Shown here: piece after piece, positions 1-8,192 of the stretch
Layout of the letters: each line of letters begins with the position of its first letter
How positions within the stretch are numbered: the stretch's first letter is position 1
Assembly (NCBI GenBank): GCA_036510735.1
Contig: DATCDK010000129.1
Span: 1 to 33,147, forward strand
DNA length: 33,147 bases
Direction: 5' to 3'
Origin: PALSA-607 sp036510735
Lineage (GTDB): Bacteria > Actinomycetota > Actinomycetes > Acidothermales > Acidothermaceae
The notes under the pieces: generated by a model
Databases searched by the model: none
What the model saw: only the letters and a program-made list of their open reading frames with translations
Told to the model about the DNA's origin: nothing
Translations under genes and position numbers: made by a program

Positions 1-807
1 GCGTCCGATCAGCAGCACCGACGCCGTCCCGCCCAATATCGCGCCGGCGCCTAATGCGGTGCCGTACCAGCCGGCACTGGCGAGACTGCCGTGCGTGCGA
101 TCAGGGATGGCAACGATGAGCAAGTCGAGGCAGCCAATGAGCAGACCCTGAGCAGTCAGCAAGAGCAGGGCCGCGCGGGGTCCCGGTGCCTTCGCGATGA
201 GGCGCAACGCACCGATGAGCTTGAGCGGCTCGTCGTCTTCCAGCAACTCGACTTCTCCTCCGGGAGGTAACCGGAATGCGAGTAGAGCGGCGAAGCCTGC
301 GATGGCCGCGAACGCGAGGAAGGCCACCGGAAAGTCTGCGACCAACAAGCACACCGCGGTCGCCGCTGGACCGACCAGTGTTGCCGCACCATCGAGCCAG
401 CCGAGCAGGACGTGGGCGCGGGTGATGCTCCTGGCGTCGGGTGTCAGGACCGGCAGCAGCGCAGAGATCGCGGGTCGGCTGGTGACCATCGCCGTCGCTG
501 CCACCACCGCTGCTGCGTACGTCACCAACACCGGCAGACCTTGTCCGATGCACAACGCGATCGCGGCAAGACCGGCGGCTTGAACGACCATGCCCCAAGC
601 CAGGACGGCGCGTGCGTGAAACTTGACGAGCAAGTTGCCGGTACCCAAGGCGGCGAGGGTCGCCGGTATCAGCGACGCGACGAGAACGGCGCCCGCTTCG
701 CGCACCCCGCCGCGGTGGTTGGCGTAGATGGTGACGGCAATCCAAGAGCCGTACTCGCTGGTCTTGAAGCAGCCAAAAATGAACGCCAGGCCGCGCAGAC
801 CTTTCAC
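1..807 (-). CDS. MFS transporter, N-terminal part (cut by window edge)
   Basis: The reading frame is open from position 807 to the window edge (269 codons) and encodes a hydrophobic protein with repeated membrane segments. An Arg/Lys-containing N-terminus is followed by several Ala/Val/Leu/Gly-rich helices; an acidic loop of the kind found between the two halves of 12-helix MFS carriers comes about two-thirds along (ELLEDDEP). GTG at 805-807 is the first usable start after the stop of the upstream AsnC gene, 10 bases away, and no clear Shine-Dalgarno is seen, so the start is tentative. The gene follows the AsnC-type regulator on the same strand and may be co-transcribed with it. Substrate unknown; the C-terminal half is outside the window. 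Confidence 0.72.
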   Translation of the reverse strand, partial: MKGLRGLAFIFGCFKTSEYGSWIAVTIYANHRGGVREAGAVLVASLIPATLAALGTGNLLVKFHARAVLAWGMVVQAAGLAAIALCIGQGLPVLVTYAAAVVAATAMVTSRPAISALLPVLTPDARSITRAHVLLGWLDGAATLVGPAATAVCLLVADFPVAFLAFAAIAGFAALLAFRLPPGGEVELLEDDEPLKLIGALRLIAKAPGPRAALLLLTAQGLLIGCLDLLIVAIPDRTHGSLASAGWYGTALGAGAILGGTASVLLIGR

Positions 808-817
808 GCCGAACAGG

Positions 818-1345
818 TTAGGCCGAATTGGGTCCGGAATTACGTGGCATGTGTGACCTACCTGCGCCGGGATCGGCGACGGAGGCGAGCAGCGGCAACG
901 TTCGGAACGGCACCAGCCGCGACAGGATTACCACGCTGGTTGAGCGCGCCACCGTCGGCGATCTGTTCAGCGTGACGAGAATCCGTTGCAGTGCTTCGTG
1001 CGAGCTCGCCGCGACCCTGCACAGGACGTCGCCGGCGCCGGTCGTTGCGTATGCCTCGAGAACCCCAGGGATCTCGCGCAGGTCGCGCTCGACGTCTTCG
1101 ATCGCGCCTTGCGCGATCTCGAGGGTGACGAATGCCTGGACGCCGAGCCCGGCCGCGACAAGGTCGATGTCGGGGCCGTAGCCGGTGACGATGCCGCTTC
1201 GTTCTAACGTGTCGATCCGGGCGGTCACCGTCGCGCGGGCGACTCCGGTGATCCGTGCCAGTTCCAGAGCACCGGCCCGCGGGTGGTCGGTGAGCGCCTG
1301 CAACAGTGCGACGTCGAGCTCATCGACTCCGACCTTCTCGGCCAT
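818..1345 (-). CDS. Lrp/AsnC-family transcriptional regulator
   Basis: A 175-aa protein with an N-terminal winged helix-turn-helix (about residues 8-55, with LARITGVARATVTARID as the helix-turn-helix core) and a C-terminal RAM-type ligand/oligomer domain (about 65-145). Lrp/AsnC proteins sense amino acids or related acids. The ATG at 1343-1345 is preceded by AAGGGGACGAG, a reasonable ribosome site. It is divergent from hpd, with a 170-base shared upstream region, so it is a good candidate for regulating tyrosine/homogentisate degradation and itself. The C-terminal tail of about 20 residues is longer than usual and low in structure. Family assignment is firm; the target is inference from position. 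Confidence 0.9.
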   Translation of the reverse strand: MAEKVGVDELDVALLQALTDHPRAGALELARITGVARATVTARIDTLERSGIVTGYGPDIDLVAAGLGVQAFVTLEIAQGAIEDVERDLREIPGVLEAYATTGAGDVLCRVAASSHEALQRILVTLNRSPTVARSTSVVILSRLVPFRTLPLLASVADPGAGRSHMPRNSGPNSA

Positions 1346-1441
1346 CTCGTCCCCTTGTCACGGGTATTGTGCCAAGCGACTCAGCTATGCAGACTGCCTA
1401 GCAAATCGCCGTCCAGCTTGGCCAAAGTATGCACGATGACT

Positions 1442-1456
1442 AGCACTTGCTGTGCT
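1442..1456. promoter_or_regulatory. Inverted repeat AGCAC-N5-GTGCT in the asnC-hpd divergent region
   Basis: The 170-base region between the AsnC-type regulator and hpd contains a perfect 5-bp inverted repeat with a 5-base spacer, and a TTGGCCAA palindrome at 1418-1425. Lrp/AsnC proteins bind degenerate dyads of about 15 bp in such divergent regions, so one of these may be an operator. No convincing -35/-10 pair was recognised. hpd itself has GAAGGG eight bases before its ATG. Confidence 0.3.
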
Positions 1457-1515
1457 GCTTGCGGACGTGCGTCGGCTAGGTGTCTAGTGCGACCAACGAG
1501 TGAAGGGCGGCCGGT

Positions 1516-2721
1516 ATGAGCCTCGAGCAGACGCTGAACGACGAAGAGCGATTGGCCCACCTCGACCTCGACCAGCTCAAGCAGCTGGTCGGCCTTGTGG
1601 AGTACGACGCATCGCGCGACCCCTTCCCGGTCTCGGGCTGGGACGCGCTCGTCTGGATCGTCGGCAACGCGGTGCAGACGGCGCACTACTTCGAGTCGGC
1701 GTACGGAATGGAAGTCGTCGCCTACTCGGGCCCGGAGAACGGCAACCGTGACCACCATGCCTTCGTGCTCAGGTCGGGGAGCGCCCGGTTTGTCATCAAG
1801 GGTGCCTACGACCCCGCGAGTGAGTTGGCCGATCATCACCGCAAGCACGGCGACGGCATCGTCGACATCGCGCTGGTTGTGCCGGACGTCGACAAGTGCA
1901 TCGCCCATGCGACTGCTCAGGGCGCGACAGTTCTCGAACAGCCCCACGACATCAGCGACGAGCACGGCACGGTGCGGCTCGCAGCGATTGCAACGTACGG
2001 CGACACGCGACACACGCTCATCGACCGCTCCCGTTACGCCGGGCCTTACTTGCCCGGCTACGTCGCCCGTACGCCGGCGTTTGTGCCGCGGCCCGGCCGG
2101 CCGAGGCGAACCTTCCAGGCCATCGATCACGTCGTCGGCAACGTCGAACTCGGTGCCATGGATCAGTGGGTCGACTTCTACAACCGCGTCATGGGCTTCA
2201 CCAACATGGCGGAATTCATTGGTGCGGACATCGCGACCGACTACTCGGCCCTCATGAGCAAGGTCGTCGCTAACGGCAACCACCGGGTTAAGTTTCCGCT
2301 CAACGAGCCGGCACTCGGCAAGAAGAAGTCCCAAATCGATGAGTACCTCGAGTTCTATCGCGGACCTGGGGCGCAGCACGTTGCACTGGCCACCGGCGAC
2401 ATCATCGCCGCCGTCGACGCGTTGACGACCGAGGGTGTCGCGTTCCTCAATACCCCGGATTCGTACTACGAAGACGAGGCTTTGCGCGCCCGCATCGGCG
2501 TCGTTCGGGCGCCGATCGAGGAACTCCAACAGCGCGGCATCCTCGTAGACCGCGATGAAGATGGTTACCTGTTGCAGATCTTCACGAAGCCCATCGGTGA
2601 TCGACCGACGGTGTTCTTTGAACTGATCGAGCGACATGGTTCGCTGGGGTTCGGCAAGGGCAACTTCAAGGCATTGTTCGAGGCCATCGAGCGCGAGCAG
2701 GAGAAACGAGGCAACTTCTGA
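1516..2721 (+). CDS. hpd: 4-hydroxyphenylpyruvate dioxygenase
   Basis: A 401-aa protein of usual bacterial length. It converts 4-hydroxyphenylpyruvate and O2 to homogentisate and CO2, a non-haem Fe(II) reaction of tyrosine breakdown in the cytoplasm. Two vicinal-oxygen-chelate domains are visible (about 42-172 and 200-360). The facial triad is intact: His205 (AIDHVVGNV), His288 (GAQHVAL) and Glu369 (FFELIER), and the C-terminal GFGKGNFKALFEAIE helix that gates the active site is present. GAAGGG lies eight bases before the ATG. The stop overlaps the hmgA start in TGATG, so the two are translationally coupled. Confidence 0.97.
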   Translation: MSLEQTLNDEERLAHLDLDQLKQLVGLVEYDASRDPFPVSGWDALVWIVGNAVQTAHYFESAYGMEVVAYSGPENGNRDHHAFVLRSGSARFVIKGAYDPASELADHHRKHGDGIVDIALVVPDVDKCIAHATAQGATVLEQPHDISDEHGTVRLAAIATYGDTRHTLIDRSRYAGPYLPGYVARTPAFVPRPGRPRRTFQAIDHVVGNVELGAMDQWVDFYNRVMGFTNMAEFIGADIATDYSALMSKVVANGNHRVKFPLNEPALGKKKSQIDEYLEFYRGPGAQHVALATGDIIAAVDALTTEGVAFLNTPDSYYEDEALRARIGVVRAPIEELQQRGILVDRDEDGYLLQIFTKPIGDRPTVFFELIERHGSLGFGKGNFKALFEAIEREQEKRGNF

Positions 2722-3926
2722 TGGCGTTCTACCGGCAGGTGGGCGAGGTTCCGCACAAGCGGCACACGCAGTTCCGACAGCCCGACGGTCGCCTCTACTC
2801 CGAAGAGCTCGTCGGGGAGGAAGGCTTCAGCTCCGACTCGTCGCTGCTCTACCACCGTGGTATTCCGTCGGCGATCGCCGACGCCCGTGAGTGGGACGTG
2901 CCCGACCTGTCGACGGTGCCGAACAGTCCGCTCATCCCGCGGCACTTGCTCCTGCACGGCCTGTTCGTCGGCGACGACCATCTCACGACGGATGCAGTGA
3001 CCGGACGTCGGTTGGTGCTGGGTAATGCGGACGTGCGCATCTCGTATGCCGTCTCGTCAAAGCCCTCGCCGTTGTATCGCAACGCGGTGGGCGACGAGTG
3101 CATCTATGTGGAAGACGGCGCCGCGACGGTCGAGTCGGTGTTCGGCGTCCTCACGGTCGGCCGTGGCGACTACGTCGTCATGCCGCGCGCAACGACGCAC
3201 CGCTGGTTGCCGACGGGCGACGAGCCGCTGCGCACCTATGTGATCGAGGCGAACTCGCACATCACGCCGCCGCTTCGGTATCTCTCGAAGTTCGGCCAGC
3301 TACTCGAGCATGCGCCGTACTGCGAGCGAGACCTGCGAGCGCCTTCGGAGCCGCTGCTTGCCGAGGGTGGCGCAGAGATCTACATCAAGCACCGAGGCTC
3401 AGGCTCGGGTGGCTTGAGCGGCACGATCTACGTGACCGACGACCATCCTTTCGATGTCGTGGGCTGGGATGGCTGCCTGTATCCGTACGTGTTCAACGTC
3501 GCGGATTTCGAACCGATCACCGGACGCGTGCACCAGCCACCGCCAGTGCATCAGGTGTTCCAGGGCAACAACTTTGTGATCTGTAACTTCGTGCCGCGCA
3601 AGGCCGACTACCACCCGCTCGCGGTGCCGATTCCGTACTACCACGACAACGTCGACTCTGATGAGGTCATGTTCTACGTCGACGGGGACTATTCGGCGCG
3701 CAAGGGATCGGGTATCGGGCGCGGATCGATCTCGTTGCATCCTGGTGGCCATTCGCACGGCCCACAACCAGGTGCCGTCGAGGGCTCGCTCGGCACGGAG
3801 TTCCTCGACGAGTTGGCCGTGATGGTCGACACCTTCCGCCCGCTCGAGCTGGGCGAAGCCGGCCGAGCGTCCGACGACGGCAAGTACGCGTGGTCGTGGT
3901 CTCGGCGGGAACCGCCTGGTGAATGA
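2721..3926 (+). CDS. hmgA: Homogentisate 1,2-dioxygenase
   Basis: A 401-aa protein that opens the homogentisate ring to maleylacetoacetate. It belongs to the shorter actinobacterial type (the human enzyme is about 445 aa). The cupin-like iron site is recognisable in the C-terminal half: His308 and an acidic ligand at Glu315 (or Asp314) in YHDNVDSDEVMFY, and His346 in HPGGHSHGP. Its start shares one base with the hpd stop, without a gap, so hpd-hmgA form one transcription and translation unit. It converges on fahA, with only eight bases between the stops, completing the pathway on the opposite strand. Confidence 0.95.
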   Translation: MAFYRQVGEVPHKRHTQFRQPDGRLYSEELVGEEGFSSDSSLLYHRGIPSAIADAREWDVPDLSTVPNSPLIPRHLLLHGLFVGDDHLTTDAVTGRRLVLGNADVRISYAVSSKPSPLYRNAVGDECIYVEDGAATVESVFGVLTVGRGDYVVMPRATTHRWLPTGDEPLRTYVIEANSHITPPLRYLSKFGQLLEHAPYCERDLRAPSEPLLAEGGAEIYIKHRGSGSGGLSGTIYVTDDHPFDVVGWDGCLYPYVFNVADFEPITGRVHQPPPVHQVFQGNNFVICNFVPRKADYHPLAVPIPYYHDNVDSDEVMFYVDGDYSARKGSGIGRGSISLHPGGHSHGPQPGAVEGSLGTEFLDELAVMVDTFRPLELGEAGRASDDGKYAWSWSRREPPGE

Positions 3927-3934
3927 GCGACGAG

Positions 3935-5113
3935 CTAGTGGCCGACGATCTGCCCATTGACCTCGGCCAGGTTGATTCGCCCGGCAGGTGACGGAGCCGT
4001 CGCGCGCATCACCACTGTGTCGCCGTCGGCAAGGAAGGCTCTCGGGCCCTTGCCGGTCATGACTGGCAGTTGCCCGTTCGAGCTGAGTTCCATCAGGCTG
4101 CCGCACTGATCCGGTTGCGCACCGCTGACCGTGCCTGAGCCGTACAAGTCGCCGATGCGCAGACTCGCACCGTTGACGGTCATGTGCGCAAGCATCTGCG
4201 CGGGTGTCCAGTACATCGACGCGAACGGTGGTGACGACACGACCGTTCCGTTGATCTCTACAGTCAGTTGGATATCGAGTGCATCGGTGCGTCCATCGTC
4301 GTCCAGGTACGACTGAAGCGGTTGGTTGCGTGTCGGCGAACGCACCCACGCCGCGTCGAGAGCATCGAGCGGTGTGATCCATGCCGCGATGCTGGTCGCA
4401 AACGACTTGCCGAGAAACGGTCCGAGCGGCACGTACTCCCAGGCTTGGATGTCGCGTGCCGACCAGTCGTTGAGCAAGCATGCACCGAAGACGTGTGAGC
4501 GGAAGTTCGCAACTGCCACGCCGGTGCCCAACGACGAGCCGACGCCGACGACGAATCCCACCTCCGCCTCGAAATCCAGCCGCCCTGACGGGCCGAAAGC
4601 GATCGATCCGTCGGCATTCTTCGTCTGCCCGCTGGGTCGGGTGATCGGCGTTCCGCTCACGACGACCGTACCCGCACGACCGTGGTAGCCGATCGGCATG
4701 TGCTCCCAGTTCGCACTCAGAGGCGCGCCGTCCGGCCGCAGGATCCGACCGATATTCGAGGCGTGATCGCGAGAGGCATAGAAGTCGACGTAATCGGCGA
4801 CCTCGAACGGCATCAGTTCAGTCGCACCGGCAAGAGGCCGTGTCGACTCCTCGAGCCGTTCGTCCGCACCGCTGCGTGCGGCATCGAGCAGTGCACCGCG
4901 AACGTCGGCCCATACCTGCGGCCCCGCTTCGAGGAATGGCTCGAGCCGACCCGCAGTGAACAGATCGGCGAGCACCCCGCCGTCCAAGAAAGTAGCGAGA
5001 TCAACAACGTCGCCGCCTAGCCGAACACCGGCGATATCGCGGCCCCGCTCGTCACGCACGCGACCGTACGGGAGGTGGACAGCATCCGCCGCAGTCCAGT
5101 TGCGCACGCTCAT
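3935..5113 (-). CDS. fahA: Fumarylacetoacetase
   Basis: A 392-aa enzyme that hydrolyses fumarylacetoacetate to fumarate and acetoacetate, the last step of tyrosine degradation. It has the SH3-like N-terminal domain and the FAH fold. Signature residues are present: the DFYASRDHASNIG segment with metal Asp and catalytic His, FEAEVGF with the two metal glutamates, and LLNDWSARDIQAWEY. The frame is open to 5236, but family alignment starts at MSVRNW, so the ATG at 5111-5113 was chosen. It lies 10 bases downstream of the aldo/keto reductase stop, on the same strand. No maleylacetoacetate isomerase gene is seen here; such bacteria commonly use a thiol-dependent isomerase encoded elsewhere. Confidence 0.95.
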   Translation of the reverse strand: MSVRNWTAADAVHLPYGRVRDERGRDIAGVRLGGDVVDLATFLDGGVLADLFTAGRLEPFLEAGPQVWADVRGALLDAARSGADERLEESTRPLAGATELMPFEVADYVDFYASRDHASNIGRILRPDGAPLSANWEHMPIGYHGRAGTVVVSGTPITRPSGQTKNADGSIAFGPSGRLDFEAEVGFVVGVGSSLGTGVAVANFRSHVFGACLLNDWSARDIQAWEYVPLGPFLGKSFATSIAAWITPLDALDAAWVRSPTRNQPLQSYLDDDGRTDALDIQLTVEINGTVVSSPPFASMYWTPAQMLAHMTVNGASLRIGDLYGSGTVSGAQPDQCGSLMELSSNGQLPVMTGKGPRAFLADGDTVVMRATAPSPAGRINLAEVNGQIVGH

Positions 5114-5123
5114 GGGGTACTGC

Positions 5124-6095
5124 TTACCAGGAGTAGGCCTCCGGTGCCTGGCCGCCTGGGCCGGGCCAGATCTCGTCGAGCCGGGCGAGCGCCTTGTCGT
5201 CGAGCTTGATCTCGATCGCCCGCACGACGCCGTCAAGCTGGGCCAGCGTTCGCGGACCGATGATCGGCGCGGTCACCGCGGGCTGATGCAGCAGCCACGC
5301 AAGTGCCACGTTCGCGGGGTCTTCGCCGAGCTCATCGCAGAACGCTTCGTAGGCTTCAACGGCGGGGCGGTTTGCCTCGAGCGTGTCGTTGGCGCGGCCA
5401 CTCTTGCTGCGGTTGTTGTCCTGCTTGCGCAAGATGCCGCCGAGCAATCCACCCTGCAACGGGCTCCACGGAATGACACCGAGCCCGTAGTCGAGCGCTG
5501 CCGGGAGTACCTCGAGTTCGACCGTACGGGCCGCGAGGTTGTAGAGCGACTGCTCGGCGACCAAGCCGAGGTAGTTACGTCGCTTCGCGGCCTCTTGTGC
5601 CTTCGCGATGTGCCAGCCGGCGAAGTTCGACGAGCCGGCGTAGATGATTTTCCCTTGCGCACGAAGGGTTTCGTAGCCCTCCCAGATTTCGTCCCACGGC
5701 GCGTCGCGATCGACATGGTGCATCTGGTAAAGGTCGATGTAGTCGGTCTGCAGGCGCTTCAGCGACGCGTCGCAGGCGCGGCGGATGTTGAGCGCCGACA
5801 ACTTGCCGTCGTTCGGCCACTCGCCCATGTCGCCGTAGAGCTTGGTAGCGAGCACAGTCTTGTCGCGACGACCGCCACCGCGCGCGAACCAGTTGCCGAC
5901 GATGTTTTCCGTTAGGCCCTTGTTCTCTCCCCAGCCGTAGACGTTCGCGCTGTCGAAGAAGTTGATGCCGAGCTCGTGGGCGCGGTCCATGATGTCGTGG
6001 CTGTCGGTGACATCGGTCACCGGACCGAAGTTCATCGTGCCGAGGCAAAGACGGCTGACGCTGAGGCCAGTGCGGCCAAGATGTGTGTAGTCCAT
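5124..6095 (-). CDS. Aldo/keto reductase (YajO/Tas-like)
   Basis: A 323-aa NADPH-dependent TIM-barrel oxidoreductase. The catalytic tetrad is visible: Asp48 and Tyr53 (FFDSANVYG), Lys85 (LATKLYG) and His126/127 (LYQMHHVD). The C-terminal nucleotide-binding segment APIIGPRTLAQLDG is present. It reads straight into fahA with a 10-base gap, so the two probably share a transcript, which hints at a role near aromatic amino acid turnover, though this family is often promiscuous. GAGAG just before the ATG is a weak ribosome site. Family certain, substrate unknown. Confidence 0.9.
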   Translation of the reverse strand: MDYTHLGRTGLSVSRLCLGTMNFGPVTDVTDSHDIMDRAHELGINFFDSANVYGWGENKGLTENIVGNWFARGGGRRDKTVLATKLYGDMGEWPNDGKLSALNIRRACDASLKRLQTDYIDLYQMHHVDRDAPWDEIWEGYETLRAQGKIIYAGSSNFAGWHIAKAQEAAKRRNYLGLVAEQSLYNLAARTVELEVLPAALDYGLGVIPWSPLQGGLLGGILRKQDNNRSKSGRANDTLEANRPAVEAYEAFCDELGEDPANVALAWLLHQPAVTAPIIGPRTLAQLDGVVRAIEIKLDDKALARLDEIWPGPGGQAPEAYSW

Positions 6096-6119
6096 CTCTC
6101 AATCATTTCACGCCCATGC

Positions 6120-6143
6120 CGGACGCCGGTTGGGCGGTGTCCG
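6120..6143. terminator. Hairpin after the sigma-factor operon (possible terminator)
   Basis: Nine-base arms CGGACGCCG and CGGTGTCCG pair completely (one G-U) around a 6-base loop, eight bases beyond the stop of the leftward 451-aa gene. There is no T-tract, so termination is inferred. A near-identical sequence occurs at 8147-8170, on the other side of the same two genes. Confidence 0.4.
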
Positions 6144-6150
6144 TCGCACG

Positions 6151-7506
6151 CTAAGGAGCTGGGGGAGCAGGCGTCGACGTCTGATCGTCGTAAACAGCGG
6201 GAAAGAGCGGCGTGCCGTCGGCGCCCACGATGATGTACGCACGTGTTGCCACAAAGCCAGGCACGTCGAAGCTACCGTCGAAGGCGCAGAGCGCAGCGGG
6301 CGTTGTACTGGTGTGCTTCGCATCGTGCTCCACCGTGGGCGGCTGACTTGGGGTACCCGACACAAGATCCAGATAGCGATTTCCCGCGCCCAACGTCGTA
6401 TCGAAGCCTGCGACAACCGTGAGACGCGCATTTTGGCTCGCGACATGTCTGAAGCACTGCTGGATCGCATCAGGGTCGCCGACCGGGTCGACCCACGGGC
6501 GGAAGTAGTCGACGATGGTCTGGCACAAGCTCGCGTCGGACGCCGGCAACGTGCAGGTGACCTCGGCCGCGTCGTCACCCATAGTCGGTATCGGTCGAGG
6601 GGAATACCGGATCTGGCCCCGTGCGGTGTACCGGCCACCCGACGGTGTCCCGATCCCTGCGACGCCTGGCGTGTCAATGAAATCCGCAGTCGTATGGTCG
6701 ACGCGGGTGAACTGCTCGCCAGCCGGGACCTTGTGGCACCGCTCAACGTCGCTGCTCACGCCGAGGTCGGGCATGGCTGCGCAAGTGAGCTCGAAGGGGA
6801 GCTGCGCGCTTACACCGAAGGTCGCACCGATGCCGTCGCGGACGTCTTTCGTGTAAGCGTTGCCCGTCGTTGCCGTCGACACCCCGGGCGGGGCGATGAA
6901 GAGGAACTCGTTGCCGTCGGCGGCGTCGATCGCACTGCACTGCCAGCCACGAGGGCCGACCACCGACATATTGTGCAACCCGTCGGTGTAGTTCGCCAGC
7001 TGCGACCAGTCGGGACCGGGGACGAACACCGACTTCACGGGACCGGCTGGACCAGGGTTGGTGATGCCGTATTGCGTCGAGCATTCGACGACCGGCAACG
7101 CCACGAGTGTCAGCGCCGTGGGCGTCGCGGAAGCAACGGCCGACGGCGATACGGGCGCGGATTGCACAGGTGACGATGCGGACGGCGCGGGCGATGGTGA
7201 CGAGGAGGACGGCGCGGGCGATGACGGCGCGGGCGATGACGGCGCTGGTGTTGACGGCGCGGGCGAAGGCGAAATCGGAACCGTGACCACCGGCGAAAAG
7301 CCACCGCGATCGGAGTGCGTGCTGATAGCCCAGCCGCCGACACCGATGCCACCGACGACTACGGCCGCCGCCGTAACGGCCGCCGCTGCTCGCCGGCGCC
7401 GCAAGACACGTGAGGTGCGGAGCGACCGGTCGAGCAGGTCTGCGACCTGAGCGCGATCGCCGACGGCATGCATCGCCGTCCGCAATTGATCGTCGAACTC
7501 GCTCAC
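6151..7506 (-). CDS. Single-pass exported protein coupled to a sigma factor (possible anti-sigma or sensor)
   Basis: A 451-aa protein of unknown function. Residues 1-38 form a charged cytoplasmic head (RVLRRRR before the membrane), 39-61 one membrane helix, 70-128 a Ser/Pro/Ala-rich spacer built from SPAPS repeats, and 140-440 an outside domain with about eight cysteines, an even number that could form disulfides. The start is GTG at 7504-7506, overlapping the sigma-factor stop in GTGA, which implies translational coupling. Membrane proteins encoded directly behind ECF-type sigma factors are often their anti-sigma factors or partners, and the head-helix-ectodomain layout suits that. No ZAS zinc motif is seen in the head. 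Role inferred from position only. Confidence 0.75.
   Translation of the reverse strand: MSEFDDQLRTAMHAVGDRAQVADLLDRSLRTSRVLRRRRAAAAVTAAAVVVGGIGVGGWAISTHSDRGGFSPVVTVPISPSPAPSTPAPSSPAPSSPAPSSSSPSPAPSASSPVQSAPVSPSAVASATPTALTLVALPVVECSTQYGITNPGPAGPVKSVFVPGPDWSQLANYTDGLHNMSVVGPRGWQCSAIDAADGNEFLFIAPPGVSTATTGNAYTKDVRDGIGATFGVSAQLPFELTCAAMPDLGVSSDVERCHKVPAGEQFTRVDHTTADFIDTPGVAGIGTPSGGRYTARGQIRYSPRPIPTMGDDAAEVTCTLPASDASLCQTIVDYFRPWVDPVGDPDAIQQCFRHVASQNARLTVVAGFDTTLGAGNRYLDLVSGTPSQPPTVEHDAKHTSTTPAALCAFDGSFDVPGFVATRAYIIVGADGTPLFPAVYDDQTSTPAPPAP
7181..7267. repeat. 15-bp tandem repeats coding the Ser/Pro spacer
   Basis: The unit GACGGCGCGGGCGAT (plus strand) occurs at 7181-7195 and then in four consecutive, slightly varied copies at 7208-7267. 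It codes SPAPS pentapeptides in the wall-spanning spacer of the leftward 451-aa protein. Such a repeat can change length by slippage. Confidence 0.75.
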
Positions 7507-8030
7507 TGGGTCACCCCTTCGTCGGCGGCGTGCGCGTGCTCGGGCGCTAGCTCAGGGCACAACCGCTTGAGCTTTGCCAGCGCCTTCGCGGTCTGGCTCT
7601 TAACCGTGCCAACAGAGCAACTGAGAACAGTGGCGGCTTCGGATTCGGTCTGGTCGTCGAAGAACCGCAGCGTGATCACCGCTCGTTGTCGCGGCGTGAG
7701 TTGGTCAAGTGCGCGCGCCACCGAAACCCGAAGTAGCACCGCGTCCGTGTTATCGCCCGCAGGTCGTTCGGGGACGACGCCGGGCAGGGTTTCCGCAACG
7801 CGCTTGCGCCGCCACCAGTCGACCTGCAGGTGGTACATCACTTTGCGGGTATAGGCCTCAGCATTTCCGTGCTCGGTCAGCCGGTTCCAGGCGAGGTGGG
7901 TCCGTGCGAGCGCCGACTGAACGAGGTCCTCGGCGAGGCCCTGATCGCCGGTCAAGACGAATGCGGCTCGCAGTAGCGCAGCCGTGCGCCCTCTCACAAA
8001 GTCGGCGTAGTCGGCTTCGGCCGTGGGCAT
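7503..8030 (-). CDS. SigE-family (ECF-type) RNA polymerase sigma factor
   Basis: A 175-aa protein with sigma region 2 (about residues 8-78; DYADFVRGRTAALLRAAFVLTGD, then the DLVQSAL and DWWRRKR segments) and region 4 (about 104-156; LDQLTPRQRAVITLRFFDD and a VGTVKSQTAKALAKL recognition helix). This is the actinobacterial SigE-like group. The frame is open to a GTG at 8108, but homology begins near the ATG at 8028-8030, so that start was preferred; GGGAGCGG lies about 10 bases before it. The stop overlaps the next gene in GTGA. It would direct polymerase to a small stress- or envelope-related regulon; the signal is unknown. Confidence 0.9.
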   Translation of the reverse strand: MPTAEADYADFVRGRTAALLRAAFVLTGDQGLAEDLVQSALARTHLAWNRLTEHGNAEAYTRKVMYHLQVDWWRRKRVAETLPGVVPERPAGDNTDAVLLRVSVARALDQLTPRQRAVITLRFFDDQTESEAATVLSCSVGTVKSQTAKALAKLKRLCPELAPEHAHAADEGVTQ

Positions 8031-8192
8031 AGCGGAGGTGCCGCTCCCGGTCCCCCGCACGTCCACGGTGCTCCTTGCGGCGCGGACTCGTCCTGCGCGC
8101 CTCGCCACTCTAGACGCGATTCACGTGACCATTGGTTGCCGTCGAGCGGACGCCGGTTGGCGGTGTGCGGCCGCGTCTGGCAGCCTGCAGCG

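Noticed and set aside
8031..8108. Longer sigma-factor start at GTG 8108
   Set aside because: The extra 26 residues are Arg/Gly/Thr-rich and outside family homology, with no ribosome site; ATG 8030 fits better.
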